A DNA stretch of 40,276 nucleotides. Origin: Streptomyces litmocidini. GTDB taxonomy: Bacteria; Actinomycetota; Actinomycetes; Streptomycetales; Streptomycetaceae. Below the pieces are notes generated by a model. It was not told the DNA's origin. It searched no databases and saw only the letters and a program-made list of their open reading frames with translations. Every line of letters starts with the position of its first letter. The first letter of the stretch is position 1. Where the stretch lies: NCBI RefSeq assembly GCF_014649755.1, contig NZ_BMTQ01000029.1:1-40276 (forward strand). Direction: 5' to 3'. Position numbers and translations under genes: made by a program. Of the stretch, positions 7,750 to 16,096 are shown piece by piece.

Positions 7750-8040
7750 TCAGGCCGCGCCGGGTGAGCCGACGGCCGGGGCGGGGCCCACGACCGGGGC
7801 GGGGCCGACGACCGTCAGGGGGATACCCAGCCCCTCGCACATCCGCCGCGCGCGGGCGAGCGCGCTGAGCGAGGCGGGCGAGGGATCGGCGGTGGGCAAC
7901 TGCATCCGGACCAGACGGGGGCGGTGCGCCAGGAGGAGCGTCTCGATCTGCAGGACCGCCGCCGCACGGCTGGGGACGTCCAGGTCGCGCAGGAGTGCCA
8001 GATGCAGGACTCCGTCCTCGACCAGATGCCTGATGAGCAT
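7750..8040 (-). CDS. STAS-domain protein (anti-sigma-factor-antagonist like)
   Basis: A 96-aa single STAS domain: LIRHLVEDGVLHLALLRDLD (the strand-helix start of SpoIIAA-like proteins), AAAVLQIETLLLAHRPRLVR, and ALARARRMCEGLGIPLTVVG, which matches the final helix and strand. The canonical phosphorylated serine in a DSSG-type motif is not clear (the region reads LPTADPSPASL), so it may not be regulated by a standard anti-sigma kinase. ATG 8040 is preceded by GGGAGGAG at good spacing; the frame continues upstream without a better start. The C-terminus has a short VVGPAP repeat encoded by a DNA tandem repeat. Divergent from the Rieske gene with a 233-bp gap in which I see no clear promoter. Confidence 0.75.
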   Translation of the reverse strand: MLIRHLVEDGVLHLALLRDLDVPSRAAAVLQIETLLLAHRPRLVRMQLPTADPSPASLSALARARRMCEGLGIPLTVVGPAPVVGPAPAVGSPGAA

Positions 8041-8273
8041 GGCTCCTCCCGCTCCGGATCCCGCTCCTCGCCGCAGGGCGCTCCGATTCGTGAGAGCACG
8101 GCGGAGGGCGACACCAGCATTATCTGCACAAAGGGGCGTCATCGGCAGGCGCAGCGCACGCGCCCGGCGGCTCCGGCTCCCCGGTCGGCGGCCCGCCCGT
8201 GCCGGCGCGCCGCTCCGCCGGATCCGTCCGCACGGCTCCGTTTCCGGTCGGCGCCACGGGTTAGACGCCAGCC

Positions 8274-9221
8274 ATGGCCACCCAACGAATTCCCCGTCGC
8301 ACCCTCGCGCTCGCCCGCGCGGCGCTGCCCTCGGCCGAAGGGCCGGGGCGCGTCCTGGCGGCGATGGAGCGGGTAGAGAACTCCGCCCGGTACGACCGGG
8401 TCGCCGACGCCCTGCGGAGTGCCGTGCGCGGCCTCCCGCTCGGCCGGGCCCGGGACGCCCTCCACGGCCGCTGGCTCGGGCACCCCGTCCATCCGCTCCT
8501 GGTACAGCTCCCCGTCGGGGCCTGGCTGTCGGCGGCCGTGCTCGACCTCCTCCCCGGCGAGCGCCGGGCGGCCCGCTTCCTCATCGGCGTGGGCCTGGTG
8601 GGAGCGCTGCCGTCCGCCGTGGCGGGCTGGACCGACTGGGCGGAGCTGCGCCGTCCGCAGCTGCGGGTGGGGCTCCTCCACGCCGCCGCGAACATCACCG
8701 GCGTCGCCCTCTACACGGCCTCCTTCTCGGCCCGGTGCCGGGGACGGCACTGGCGCGGGAAGGCGTGGGCGTTCTGCGGTCTCGCCGCGGTCGGCACCGG
8801 TGGGGCGATCGGCGGCCATCTGGCGTACCGGCAGTCCGCGGGCGCGAACCACGCCGAGGAGGTCGCCGACCTGGTCGGACCGGACTGGCACGACCTCGGC
8901 GAGGTGGCCTCCCTGCCCGAGGGCCTGCCCCGGCAGGGGCACGTCGGCGAGGTGCCCGTCGTGATCGTGCGGGGCGCGGACGGCGAGGTCCGCGTCCTGG
9001 CCGCCCGGTGCAGCCACATGGGCGGGCCGCTCGCCGAGGGCACCGTCGTCGACGGCTGCGTCCGCTGCCCCTGGCACGGCAGCACCTTCCGCCTGACGGA
9101 CGGCTGGAACGTGACGGGCCCCGCCACGGCGCCGCAGCCCGCCTTCGAGACGCGCACCGTCGGGGGCCGCCTCGAAGCCCGCCTCCGTACGCACCTCTCC
9201 GCCGGGGACGCGGAGGCCTGA
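8274..9221 (+). CDS. DUF2231 membrane domain fused to Rieske [2Fe-2S] domain
   Basis: A 315-aa two-part protein. Residues about 60-190 form a DUF2231-like membrane domain (GHPVHPLLVQLPVGAWLSAA, then hydrophobic segments around FLIGVGLVGALPSAVAGW, LHAAANITGVALYTASF and GLAAVGTGGAIGGHLAY). The C-terminal part is a Rieske domain with cluster ligands Cys246-x-His248 (CSHMGG) and Cys265-x2-His268 (CPWHGS). Expected to carry electrons at the membrane; the partner is unknown. This architecture is common in actinobacteria and is not tied to the NRPS cluster. It starts at ATG 8274 and is followed by a 570-bp non-coding stretch. Confidence 0.9.
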   Translation: MATQRIPRRTLALARAALPSAEGPGRVLAAMERVENSARYDRVADALRSAVRGLPLGRARDALHGRWLGHPVHPLLVQLPVGAWLSAAVLDLLPGERRAARFLIGVGLVGALPSAVAGWTDWAELRRPQLRVGLLHAAANITGVALYTASFSARCRGRHWRGKAWAFCGLAAVGTGGAIGGHLAYRQSAGANHAEEVADLVGPDWHDLGEVASLPEGLPRQGHVGEVPVVIVRGADGEVRVLAARCSHMGGPLAEGTVVDGCVRCPWHGSTFRLTDGWNVTGPATAPQPAFETRTVGGRLEARLRTHLSAGDAEA

Positions 9222-9791
9222 GGCTCCGCGTCGCCGAGTCCGCCGAGTCCGTCGAGTCGTCGGCGGGAGCGAGGGCGCCCCTGTCTGAACCGTCGGCGCG
9301 CTCGGGAGCCCGCCGACGAAGGCCCCGAGGTCCGAGTCGTCCGTCCGTGCGAGCGAAAGCTCCGGGGGCTTGACCCATCCGGGTGATGCGCCCGCGCGCG
9401 GTGATCGCGGTGACGTCGTGCCCGCGTGCGGTGGCGCCGCACCGTCGTCGCCCCGCGCCCGCGCGGTGACGTCGTGCCGCCACGCGCCCGTGTCCGGTGC
9501 GATCGCGCCGCCGTGCGGCCGCCCCCGGCGCTGTCGTGCCGCAGTCCGGACATCCGTCGCCCCGGCCGCCGCCCGACCGTGGAGGGGAACCGGCGGGCGA
9601 CGGCTTTCGGGGGTACCCCGGGGCGCGCGTGCCCCGTCCGCGCCGCTTCATGCCGCCCCCGCGCGGGCGGTTGCCGACCTCACACCTCCTCCCGGTTCGC
9701 CCCGTTTTGGGGAGGGGGCTCCGGGCAAACGCGACGAAGGCCGCGGCAGTACGCCCCCGCCGGACGGCGGGCGGACCGAACCGGAGGAACC
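9222..9791. other. intergenic region with small repeats
   Basis: No convincing gene. It contains three 9-bp units of gccgagtcc type (9233-9259) directly after the Rieske stop region, and a 16-bp direct repeat gcggtgacgtcgtgcc at 9407-9422 and 9463-9478. A GGAGGAA ribosome site precedes the decarboxylase ATG. The promoter of that gene must lie here but is not recognisable. Confidence 0.6.
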
Positions 9792-11261
9792 ATGGACCAC
9801 TCGCACGCACCCGTACTCGAGGCACTGGAGGACTTCCGGCGCCGGGGAGACGTCGTCTTCGGCCCCCCGGGACACAAGCAGGGACGCGGGGCCGACCCCA
9901 GGGTGACCGCCGTGGTCGGGGCCGACGTCTTCCGGTCGGACGTGCTGATGCTGAACGGCCTGGACGACCGCAGGCTGTCCCAGGGCGTGCTGGAGCAGGC
10001 CCAGGAGCTGATGGCCGATGCCGTGGGCGCGGAGAAGGCCTTCTTCTCGACCTGCGGGAGCTCGCTGTCGGTGAAGACGGCGATGCTCGCCGTCGCCGGC
10101 CCGGGCGAGAAGCTGCTCGTGTCCCGCAACGCGCACAAGTCCGTGATCGCCGCGGTCATCGTGAACGGGGTCGAGCCCGTCTGGGTGCACCCGAAGTTCG
10201 ACGCCGACCGGCACATGGCCCATCCGCCCGAGCCCGACGACGTGCGCCGCAAGCTGGAGGAGCACCCGGACGCCAAGGGGATGCTGCTGATCACCCCCAC
10301 CGACTGGGGCACGTGCGCCGACGTGCGGGGCGTGGCCGATGCGTGCCACGCCGTCGGCGTACCGCTGATCGTCGACGAGGCGTGGGGCGCGCACCTGCCG
10401 TTCCACCCCGAGCTGCCGGTCTGGGGCATCGACGCGGACGCCGATCTGGTGATCACCAGCGTGCACAAGATGGGCGGGGCGATCGAACAGAGCTCCGTCT
10501 TCCACCTCCAGCACGACCGGGTGTCGCCCGAGGTGCTCAAGCAGCGGGAGGACCTGCTCGGAACGACGAGCGCCTCCACGCTGGTGTACGCGACGCTCGA
10601 CGGCTGGCGGCGGCAGATGGCCGAGCACGGCAAGGAGCTGCTGGGCGGTGCGCTGCAACGGGCCCGGCGGGTGCGCGAGGCCGCCGCGGGGCTCCCGGGG
10701 CTGGAACCGATGGGCACCGAGGTCGTCGACGCGGGGCTCGCCGCCGACTTCGACCCCCTCAAGATCGTCATCGACGTCCGGGGCCTCGGCATCAGCGGGA
10801 TGCAGGCGGCGGAGTGGATGCGGGACAACTGCCGCGTCGACGTGGGCGGTTCCGACACGTGCCGGATCTCCGCCTCGATCACGCACGCGGACGACGACGA
10901 GACGGAACGGCGGCTCGTGGAGGCGCTGCACGCGCTGGTGGACGGAGCCGACGAGATCGAACCGAGGCCGGCCGTGCACCTGCCGGTGTCCCGGGCCCTG
11001 GAGCTGGAGCAGGTGTGCCTGCCGCGCGACGCCTTCTTCGGGCCCGCGGAGCACGTGGCCGCGGAGGACGCGGTCGGGCGCGTCTCGGCGGAGACGATCA
11101 GCCCGTACCCGCCGGGGGTGCCGGTGGTGGCGCCCGGTGAGCTGATCACCGCCGAGGTGGTCGACTACCTGCGCAGCGGCATCGAGCACGGTGTGCTCGT
11201 GTCCGACGCCGCCGACCCGTCGCTGAAGACGTTCCGGGTGAGGACGCGGGGCGCCGCCTGA
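9792..11261 (+). CDS. PLP-dependent Orn/Lys/Arg decarboxylase family enzyme
   Basis: A 489-aa fold-type I PLP decarboxylase of the short group (similar in length to Bacillus SpeA, about 490 aa), lacking the N-terminal wing domain of the enterobacterial enzymes. Visible family marks: FGPPGHKQGRG near the N-terminus, FFSTCGSSLSVKTAMLA (cofactor phosphate region), VDEAWGAHLPFHPELP (Asp and His contacting PLP), SVHKMGGAIEQSS with the Schiff-base Lys226, and the C-terminal domain motif ISPYPPGVPVVAPGE. It would decarboxylate a basic amino acid (arginine, lysine or ornithine) to a polyamine precursor; the substrate cannot be fixed from sequence. ATG 9792 has a GGAGGAA site. The stop codon lies inside a 24-bp tandem duplication (11248-11295). 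It stands alone between two non-coding stretches. Confidence 0.92.
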   Translation: MDHSHAPVLEALEDFRRRGDVVFGPPGHKQGRGADPRVTAVVGADVFRSDVLMLNGLDDRRLSQGVLEQAQELMADAVGAEKAFFSTCGSSLSVKTAMLAVAGPGEKLLVSRNAHKSVIAAVIVNGVEPVWVHPKFDADRHMAHPPEPDDVRRKLEEHPDAKGMLLITPTDWGTCADVRGVADACHAVGVPLIVDEAWGAHLPFHPELPVWGIDADADLVITSVHKMGGAIEQSSVFHLQHDRVSPEVLKQREDLLGTTSASTLVYATLDGWRRQMAEHGKELLGGALQRARRVREAAAGLPGLEPMGTEVVDAGLAADFDPLKIVIDVRGLGISGMQAAEWMRDNCRVDVGGSDTCRISASITHADDDETERRLVEALHALVDGADEIEPRPAVHLPVSRALELEQVCLPRDAFFGPAEHVAAEDAVGRVSAETISPYPPGVPVVAPGELITAEVVDYLRSGIEHGVLVSDAADPSLKTFRVRTRGAA

Positions 11262-11295
11262 GCGGAAGGTCGGGGCGCCGCCTGAGCGGACGGCC
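11248..11295. repeat. 24-bp tandem duplication spanning the decarboxylase stop codon
   Basis: Unit ggggcgccgcctgagcgga plus five bases, at 11248-11271 and 11272-11295, with two differences. The first copy contains the TGA of the decarboxylase gene; the second reproduces the same TGA context downstream. Confidence 0.8.
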
Positions 11296-11737
11296 GGGGC
11301 GTCGGCCGCGGACGGGCCTTCGGCGGAGAACAGGTCCGTCAGGCGTTCCGTCCTCCCGGCGCCGGAGCGGGCGCCCTGTCGGCCCGCGGCCCCTCGTCCT
11401 CCGGCCGGATCCGGTCCACGACCGTCGCCTCCGCCCGTCCGAACCGCCCCGCGTCCTCCCCCCACGGCGCCCGGAACCGGGATCCCCCCGTCGTGTCACG
11501 GGGTGAGGCGGCCGGGGCCCGTCGTCGCGGGCCCGGCGGGCGTCCGCCGGGGGCTGGAGCGCCCTTGCCCCGGCGAAGGCGCGGCGGAGGCCCCCTACCG
11601 CGGGACCGACCGGCCCCTCCCCTCCGCCGCCCCGTACGGAACGGTGTACGGAACAGGAGTGCGGAACGCCCCACGATCGACCGATCGAGGTGTACAGCTC
11701 CCGTCGAACACCGGGTGCGTTCCGGGCGGGGCGTGGC
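11262..11737. other. intergenic region before the PP2C gene
   Basis: No gene is supported. On the minus strand a frame ending at 11339 has coding-like third positions for about 50 codons (FRAPWGEDAGRFGRAEATVV region) but no start or family match. Three copies of gtncggaac occur at 11634, 11646 and 11659; GGAAC is the typical -35 core of ECF sigma factors, but no matching -10 is convincing. Confidence 0.4.
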
Positions 11738-14185
11738 ATGCTCAAACATATGGAGGGCGATTTCGCGACCCCTGACGCGGGCGAGGGGGCGGCACCCGAG
11801 GTGCGCGCGTTGGCGAAGGTCGTGGCACGGCTGCGCGCCGAGGTCGTGGACCTGGAGGGCGGTGCCTCGATGACGGCCGTCCTCGAACGGGCCAAGGGCG
11901 TGGTCATGGCCCAGGCGGGGGTGCCGGCGGACGCCGCGTACCAGCTGCTGCTCGACCGCGCCGAGCAGCACCGCAGAACCCTCCTGGAAGAGTGCTGGAT
12001 CACCCTCGGCCGCATCGGCGAGGGAGGCGCGCCGGCGTCCGTACGGCCTTCGGCGCCCCCGCCCGAACCGCTTCGGGAGGGCCCCTCCCCCTTCAGCACC
12101 CCCCGCTACGTCCTCGGTGGGGCCCGGCCCGCCGGCCACGGCCGGGCCCTGGACCAGCTGGCCAGGGGTCTGGCGCACGCACGGAACCCGGACGACGTGG
12201 CGGAGCTCCTCCTGGCGACCCTGGGCGAGCCCGAAAGCGTGGGCGCGGTGATGATCTACACCGTGGCGGCGGCCGGAAACCTGGAGCTGATCGGCAGCGC
12301 CGGCGTGAGCGACGGGCTCGCCGGACAGTGGAGCCGCGTCCCGCCCCTCAGCGGCGTCGCCGCCCTGGAGGCCGTCGACGCCCAGGAAGCGGTCTGGCTG
12401 GAGGACCTGCGACAGGACGGCGCCCGCTACCTCCTGATCGGGGACCCGCCCGGAGAGTGGCCCTCCCGGGCCTGGCTGCCCGTCCCGGGCAGCCGGCCGA
12501 TGACGACGGTCGTCGGCTTCTTCCGCACCGTCCCGGGGCCCTTCGACGCCCGGACCCGGACACTGCTGCGGCGGGCCGTCAGACTCTGCGTCGGCCCCCT
12601 GAGGGAGGACCGGGGCCCGCTCGGCGGCGACAACTCCGGCGAGGACGTCGCCACCGTCCAGGCGGTCCTGGACGCGCTGCCGGGCCCCGCGGTCCTGCTC
12701 GCCCCGCTGCGCTCGGAGACCGGTGACGTCGAGGACTACCTGATCGAGGCGGCGACGCCCGGGGCGGTCGACGTGGCCGGGCGGCGCGGCAAGGAGCTGG
12801 TGGGCCGGCGGATCCTGGAGACGTACCCCACGGTGGCGGGCACCGCCCTGTGGGACGGATACCTGGACACGCTGGTCACGGGGTCGGTCTACGAGGGCGA
12901 TCCCTTCACGTACGAGGAGGTGAGCGCCGGCGTCCAGCAGAAGTCCGTGTACTCGGTCCGCGCCTCGCGGCTCGGCGGGCGCCTCGTCGTCTCCTGGGTC
13001 CGCCACGACACCAGCGAGCGCGAGGCCCGCCTGCTGGCCGACATGCAGCGCCTGGGGAACCTGGGCTGGGCCGGCTGGAACCTGATCACGGACACGATCA
13101 CCTGGTCGGATCAGGTGTACGTCGTCTTCGACCGCGACCCCGCCCTGGGGCCCATGCGTCTGGAGGAGCTGCCGGAGCACCTGGTGGCCGAGGACCTGCC
13201 GAGGCTCGCCGCCGCCGTCCAGCGGCTCCTCGCCGACGGCCTGGCCATCGACGAGCCCTTCCGCATCACCACCGCCCACGGCGTACGACACCTGCGGATC
13301 GTCGCGGAGGCACAGCGGGACGCGGACGGCACGCCCGTCGAGGTGCACGGCTTCTTCCAGGACCTCAGCGCGCAGAAGGACGCCGAACTCGCCCTGCGCG
13401 ACAGCGAGCGCGAGAACCTCGTCCAGCGCGGCATGCTCAAGGCCGAGCGGGCCCTCGGCGCCCGGCTCCAGGAGACCCTGCTGCCGATCCCCGAGCAGTC
13501 GCTGGAGCTCGCGGGGCTGTGCGTCGACGTCGCCTACATGCCGGCCGACCGGGGCCTGAACGTCGGGGGCGACTGGTACTCGGCGATCGAACTGCCCGAC
13601 CGGAGCGCGCTGTTCGTCGTGGGGGACGTCGCCGGCCACGGCCTGGCGGCCGTCGGCACCATGGCGCAGCTGCGGTTCACCGCCAAGGGCATGAGCATCA
13701 CGGGATCCGGTCTCCCCGACGTCCTCGGCAGGCTCAACGCCCTTCTCCTCCACACGACGGGCGACGAGCGCGGCGCCACCGCGACCATGGTCATGGGCCG
13801 CTACCAGCCCTGGGACCACCGTCTGACCTGGGTCCGGGCGGGGCATCCGCCGCCGCTGCTGATCCGGGACGGGGAGGCGCGCTTCCTGCCCCAGCCCCAG
13901 GGTCCGCTGCTCGGCGCCCTGCACGGCTCCCGGTACGAGGAGGCCGCGGTCGACCTGCTGCCCGGGGACCACCTGCTGTTCTACACGGACGGTCTCGTGG
14001 AGGAGCCGGGCGAGGACATCTCGATGGGCCTCGACCGCCTCGCCGCCGAGGCGCTGCGACTGGTGCGCGGGGGCCGTGGCCTCATGGTCGCCCGGACGCT
14101 CGCCGGGTCGGGCACGGGGAACCGGGACGACATCTGCGTCCTCGACATCCACGTGCCCCGCGGACGGGACCGGACGCCGTCCTAG
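11738..14185 (+). CDS. ANTAR-GAF-PAS-PP2C (SpoIIE-type) protein phosphatase
   Basis: An 815-aa multi-domain signalling phosphatase. Order: ANTAR-like helical domain (about 20-85; VLERAKGVVMAQAGVPADAA), a GAF-like sensor (about 125-265), a PAS-like domain (about 410-530; GNLGWAGWNLITDTITWSDQ and FHGFFQDL-type end), a short coiled linker (GMLKAERALGARLQETLLP), and a C-terminal PP2C/SpoIIE phosphatase (about 540-805) with metal-binding motifs GGDWYSA, GDVAGHG, YTDGLVEE and NRDDICVL. Such proteins dephosphorylate anti-sigma-factor antagonists (STAS proteins); a STAS gene lies 3.7 kb upstream but no partner kinase is in the window. ATG 11738 follows a GGCGGGG stretch; ATG 11750 is an alternative. 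An N-terminal ANTAR normally binds RNA, so this protein may couple RNA antitermination and partner switching. Confidence 0.88.
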   Translation: MLKHMEGDFATPDAGEGAAPEVRALAKVVARLRAEVVDLEGGASMTAVLERAKGVVMAQAGVPADAAYQLLLDRAEQHRRTLLEECWITLGRIGEGGAPASVRPSAPPPEPLREGPSPFSTPRYVLGGARPAGHGRALDQLARGLAHARNPDDVAELLLATLGEPESVGAVMIYTVAAAGNLELIGSAGVSDGLAGQWSRVPPLSGVAALEAVDAQEAVWLEDLRQDGARYLLIGDPPGEWPSRAWLPVPGSRPMTTVVGFFRTVPGPFDARTRTLLRRAVRLCVGPLREDRGPLGGDNSGEDVATVQAVLDALPGPAVLLAPLRSETGDVEDYLIEAATPGAVDVAGRRGKELVGRRILETYPTVAGTALWDGYLDTLVTGSVYEGDPFTYEEVSAGVQQKSVYSVRASRLGGRLVVSWVRHDTSEREARLLADMQRLGNLGWAGWNLITDTITWSDQVYVVFDRDPALGPMRLEELPEHLVAEDLPRLAAAVQRLLADGLAIDEPFRITTAHGVRHLRIVAEAQRDADGTPVEVHGFFQDLSAQKDAELALRDSERENLVQRGMLKAERALGARLQETLLPIPEQSLELAGLCVDVAYMPADRGLNVGGDWYSAIELPDRSALFVVGDVAGHGLAAVGTMAQLRFTAKGMSITGSGLPDVLGRLNALLLHTTGDERGATATMVMGRYQPWDHRLTWVRAGHPPPLLIRDGEARFLPQPQGPLLGALHGSRYEEAAVDLLPGDHLLFYTDGLVEEPGEDISMGLDRLAAEALRLVRGGRGLMVARTLAGSGTGNRDDICVLDIHVPRGRDRTPS

Positions 14186-14351
14186 GGGTGTCGTCGCGCT
14201 CCCGTCGTCGTCCGAGGGGCAGCCCCGCGGCGTCGGGTGCGTGTTCTCGACGCGCCGGGCGCCCGGTGTTTTCCCGTCCGGTACCCGGGCAACCGCTTCG
14301 ACGAGCCGTCTCCGCGGAGACAGGTGAACGCCCGCAGCCACCGGAGGCGTC

Positions 14352-15311
14352 ATGACCGAGTTCGGGTACTTCCTGTCCTGCGAGGAGTTCGGGCCCGCCG
14401 AGCTCGTCGCCCAGGCCCGGATGGCGCAGGACGCGGGCTTCCGGTCGCTGTGGATCTCCGACCACTTCCACCCCTGGAACGAGGCGCAGGGCCAGAGCCC
14501 CTTCGTGTGGTCCGTGATCGGGGCCCTGTCCCGGGCCGTGCGGCTTCCCGTCGAGACGGCCGTGACCTGTCCGACCGTACGGCTCCACCCCGCGCTGGTC
14601 GCGCAGGCCGCGGCCACCTCCCAGCTGCTGCTGGAGGGCCGCTTCCGCCTCGGCCTCGGCAGCGGGGAGGCGCTCAACGAGCACGTCCTCGGCGACCCCT
14701 GGCCCCCCGCCGGGGTGCGTCTGGAGATGCTGGAGGAGGCGGTGGAGGTCATCCGGCTGCTCTTCACCGGTGAGACGGTCACCCACCGGGGCAGGTACTA
14801 CACCGTCGAGAACGCCCGGATCTACAGCCTGCCCGACACCCCGCCGCCCCTCGACGTGTCCGCCTTCGGCCCCCGGGCCGCCGACCTCGCCTCGCAGATC
14901 GCCGACGGCCTCGTCACCACCGCCCCGGACGCGGACCTCATCGGCCGGTTCCGGGTCCGCGACCCCGCCCGGCCGGTGTACGCGGCGACGAAGGTGTGCT
15001 GGGCGGAGTCCCGCGCCGAGGCGGTGCGGACGGCCCACCGGATCTGGCCGACCGAGCACCTGCCCGGCGAACTGAACCAGATCCTTCCGACGCCCGCCCA
15101 CTTCGAGCAGGCCTCCGCGCTGGTGACCGAGGAGGCGGTCGCGGCGGCGGTGGCGTGCGGCCCCGACCCCGAGGAGCACGTCCGGCACCTCCGCCGCTTC
15201 GTGGACGTCGGCGTCGACCGGCTGCACATCGGCCAGATCGGCCCGGAACAGCGCGGCTTCTTCGACTTCTACCGCAGGGAGGTCCTGCCCCTGCTCGACG
15301 GGACGTCCTGA
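14352..15311 (+). CDS. LLM-class F420-dependent oxidoreductase
   Basis: A 319-aa luciferase-like TIM-barrel protein. The N-terminus MTEFGYFLSCEEFGPAEL, the SLWISDHFHPWNEAQGQSPF segment, GRFRLGLGSGEALNEHVLGD and the C-terminal region with a DVGVDRLHIGQIGPEQ helix-strand match the F420-dependent glucose-6-phosphate-dehydrogenase-like subgroup (TIGR03557 type). It would transfer hydride between coenzyme F420 and an organic substrate that cannot be named. ATG has a GGAGG site. A strong palindrome begins six bases after the stop, so its transcript ends there; it faces the end of the NRPS cluster and probably does not belong to it. Confidence 0.9.
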   Translation: MTEFGYFLSCEEFGPAELVAQARMAQDAGFRSLWISDHFHPWNEAQGQSPFVWSVIGALSRAVRLPVETAVTCPTVRLHPALVAQAAATSQLLLEGRFRLGLGSGEALNEHVLGDPWPPAGVRLEMLEEAVEVIRLLFTGETVTHRGRYYTVENARIYSLPDTPPPLDVSAFGPRAADLASQIADGLVTTAPDADLIGRFRVRDPARPVYAATKVCWAESRAEAVRTAHRIWPTEHLPGELNQILPTPAHFEQASALVTEEAVAAAVACGPDPEEHVRHLRRFVDVGVDRLHIGQIGPEQRGFFDFYRREVLPLLDGTS

Positions 15312-15316
15312 GGAAC

Positions 15317-15346
15317 ACGGCCCCGCCCGCCGGCGGGCGGGGCCGT
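15317..15346. terminator. bidirectional terminator between converging units
   Basis: A perfect 15-bp inverted repeat, acggccccgcccgcc (15317-15331) and its complement (15332-15346), with no spacer bases. It lies between the converging LLM oxidoreductase and phosphopantetheinyl transferase genes and touches the latter's stop codon. It marks the left boundary of the NRPS cluster transcription. Confidence 0.85.
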
Positions 15347-16089
15347 CACCGGCGCAGGGCCACGGCGGCGTGGTGGCCGTCCGGGACGGTGACGTCGGCG
15401 AGGAACCAGCCGGGCGGTGCGGCCGGGACCGGCCCCGCCCCCACGTACTCGGCGGACGGGTCGGCGCCCAGGCCGATGCCGAGTCCCTTCAGATAGGCCT
15501 CCTTCCTGGTCCAGACGCGGGCGAACGCGGCGGGCCGGTGGGCGGGGGCGAGGACGGCGAGTTCCGCCGCCTCCGCGGGGTGGAGGACCTCCGAGGCCTC
15601 CGCGACGGTGTGCGCCGCCGGCACCCGCTCGACGTCCACGCCGACGGGTGTGGAGGCGACGGCGATCAGGCTCAGCCCCTCGCAGTGGGAGAGCGAGAAG
15701 TGCGGGTGACCGTCGGTCAGCACGGGGCGTCCGTGCGGTTCGCCGCAGCAGGGGCACGGCGCCCGGGCCACCGACACGGTGCGGGGCGCGACGCCCAGGT
15801 GGGCGCCGAGCAGGCGGCGCAGCCCCACGTGTGCGCACAGGTAGGTGGCGCGGTCGCCGGAGCGGCGGAACTCCTCGGCGCGGGCCAGTTCGCCGGCGTC
15901 CAGGACGAGGGGGGCGTAGCGGGTGACGGCGTCCTGGTGGGCCTCGGTGGCCACCAGCCACAGCTGCGGCCGGACCGGGCGGAGGGCGGGCAGCCGTGGC
16001 AGGGCCGTGGTCAGGGGCGGGAGCGCGGTCGGGAGGAGCGGGCCGGCCGGTGGAGCTGCCGGCGGGGGTGGGGAAACCAGCGGGATCAT
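15346..16089 (-). CDS. Sfp-type 4'-phosphopantetheinyl transferase
   Basis: A 247-aa enzyme that attaches phosphopantetheine from CoA to the serine of carrier domains. Core motifs are present: PVGVDVERV (magnesium-binding Asp-x-Glu) and WTRKEAYLKGLGIGLG (the W-x-x-K-E-A signature), with HFSLSHCEG upstream. The N-terminal 40 residues are proline-rich and not conserved, and a CPCCGEPHGRP stretch typical of the actinobacterial branch is visible. ATG 16089 has a GAGG site; it begins seven bases after the MFS gene ends and is surely cotranscribed with it. Its job here is to activate the six carrier domains of the complete proteins encoded upstream, plus those of the truncated NRPS. Confidence 0.93.
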   Translation of the reverse strand: MIPLVSPPPPAAPPAGPLLPTALPPLTTALPRLPALRPVRPQLWLVATEAHQDAVTRYAPLVLDAGELARAEEFRRSGDRATYLCAHVGLRRLLGAHLGVAPRTVSVARAPCPCCGEPHGRPVLTDGHPHFSLSHCEGLSLIAVASTPVGVDVERVPAAHTVAEASEVLHPAEAAELAVLAPAHRPAAFARVWTRKEAYLKGLGIGLGADPSAEYVGAGPVPAAPPGWFLADVTVPDGHHAAVALRR

Positions 16090-16096
16090 GTCTGCC

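Noticed and set aside
11339..14782. A 1147-codon minus-strand frame across the PP2C gene
   Set aside because: It is the antisense shadow of a gene with clear ANTAR, GAF, PAS and PP2C motifs.
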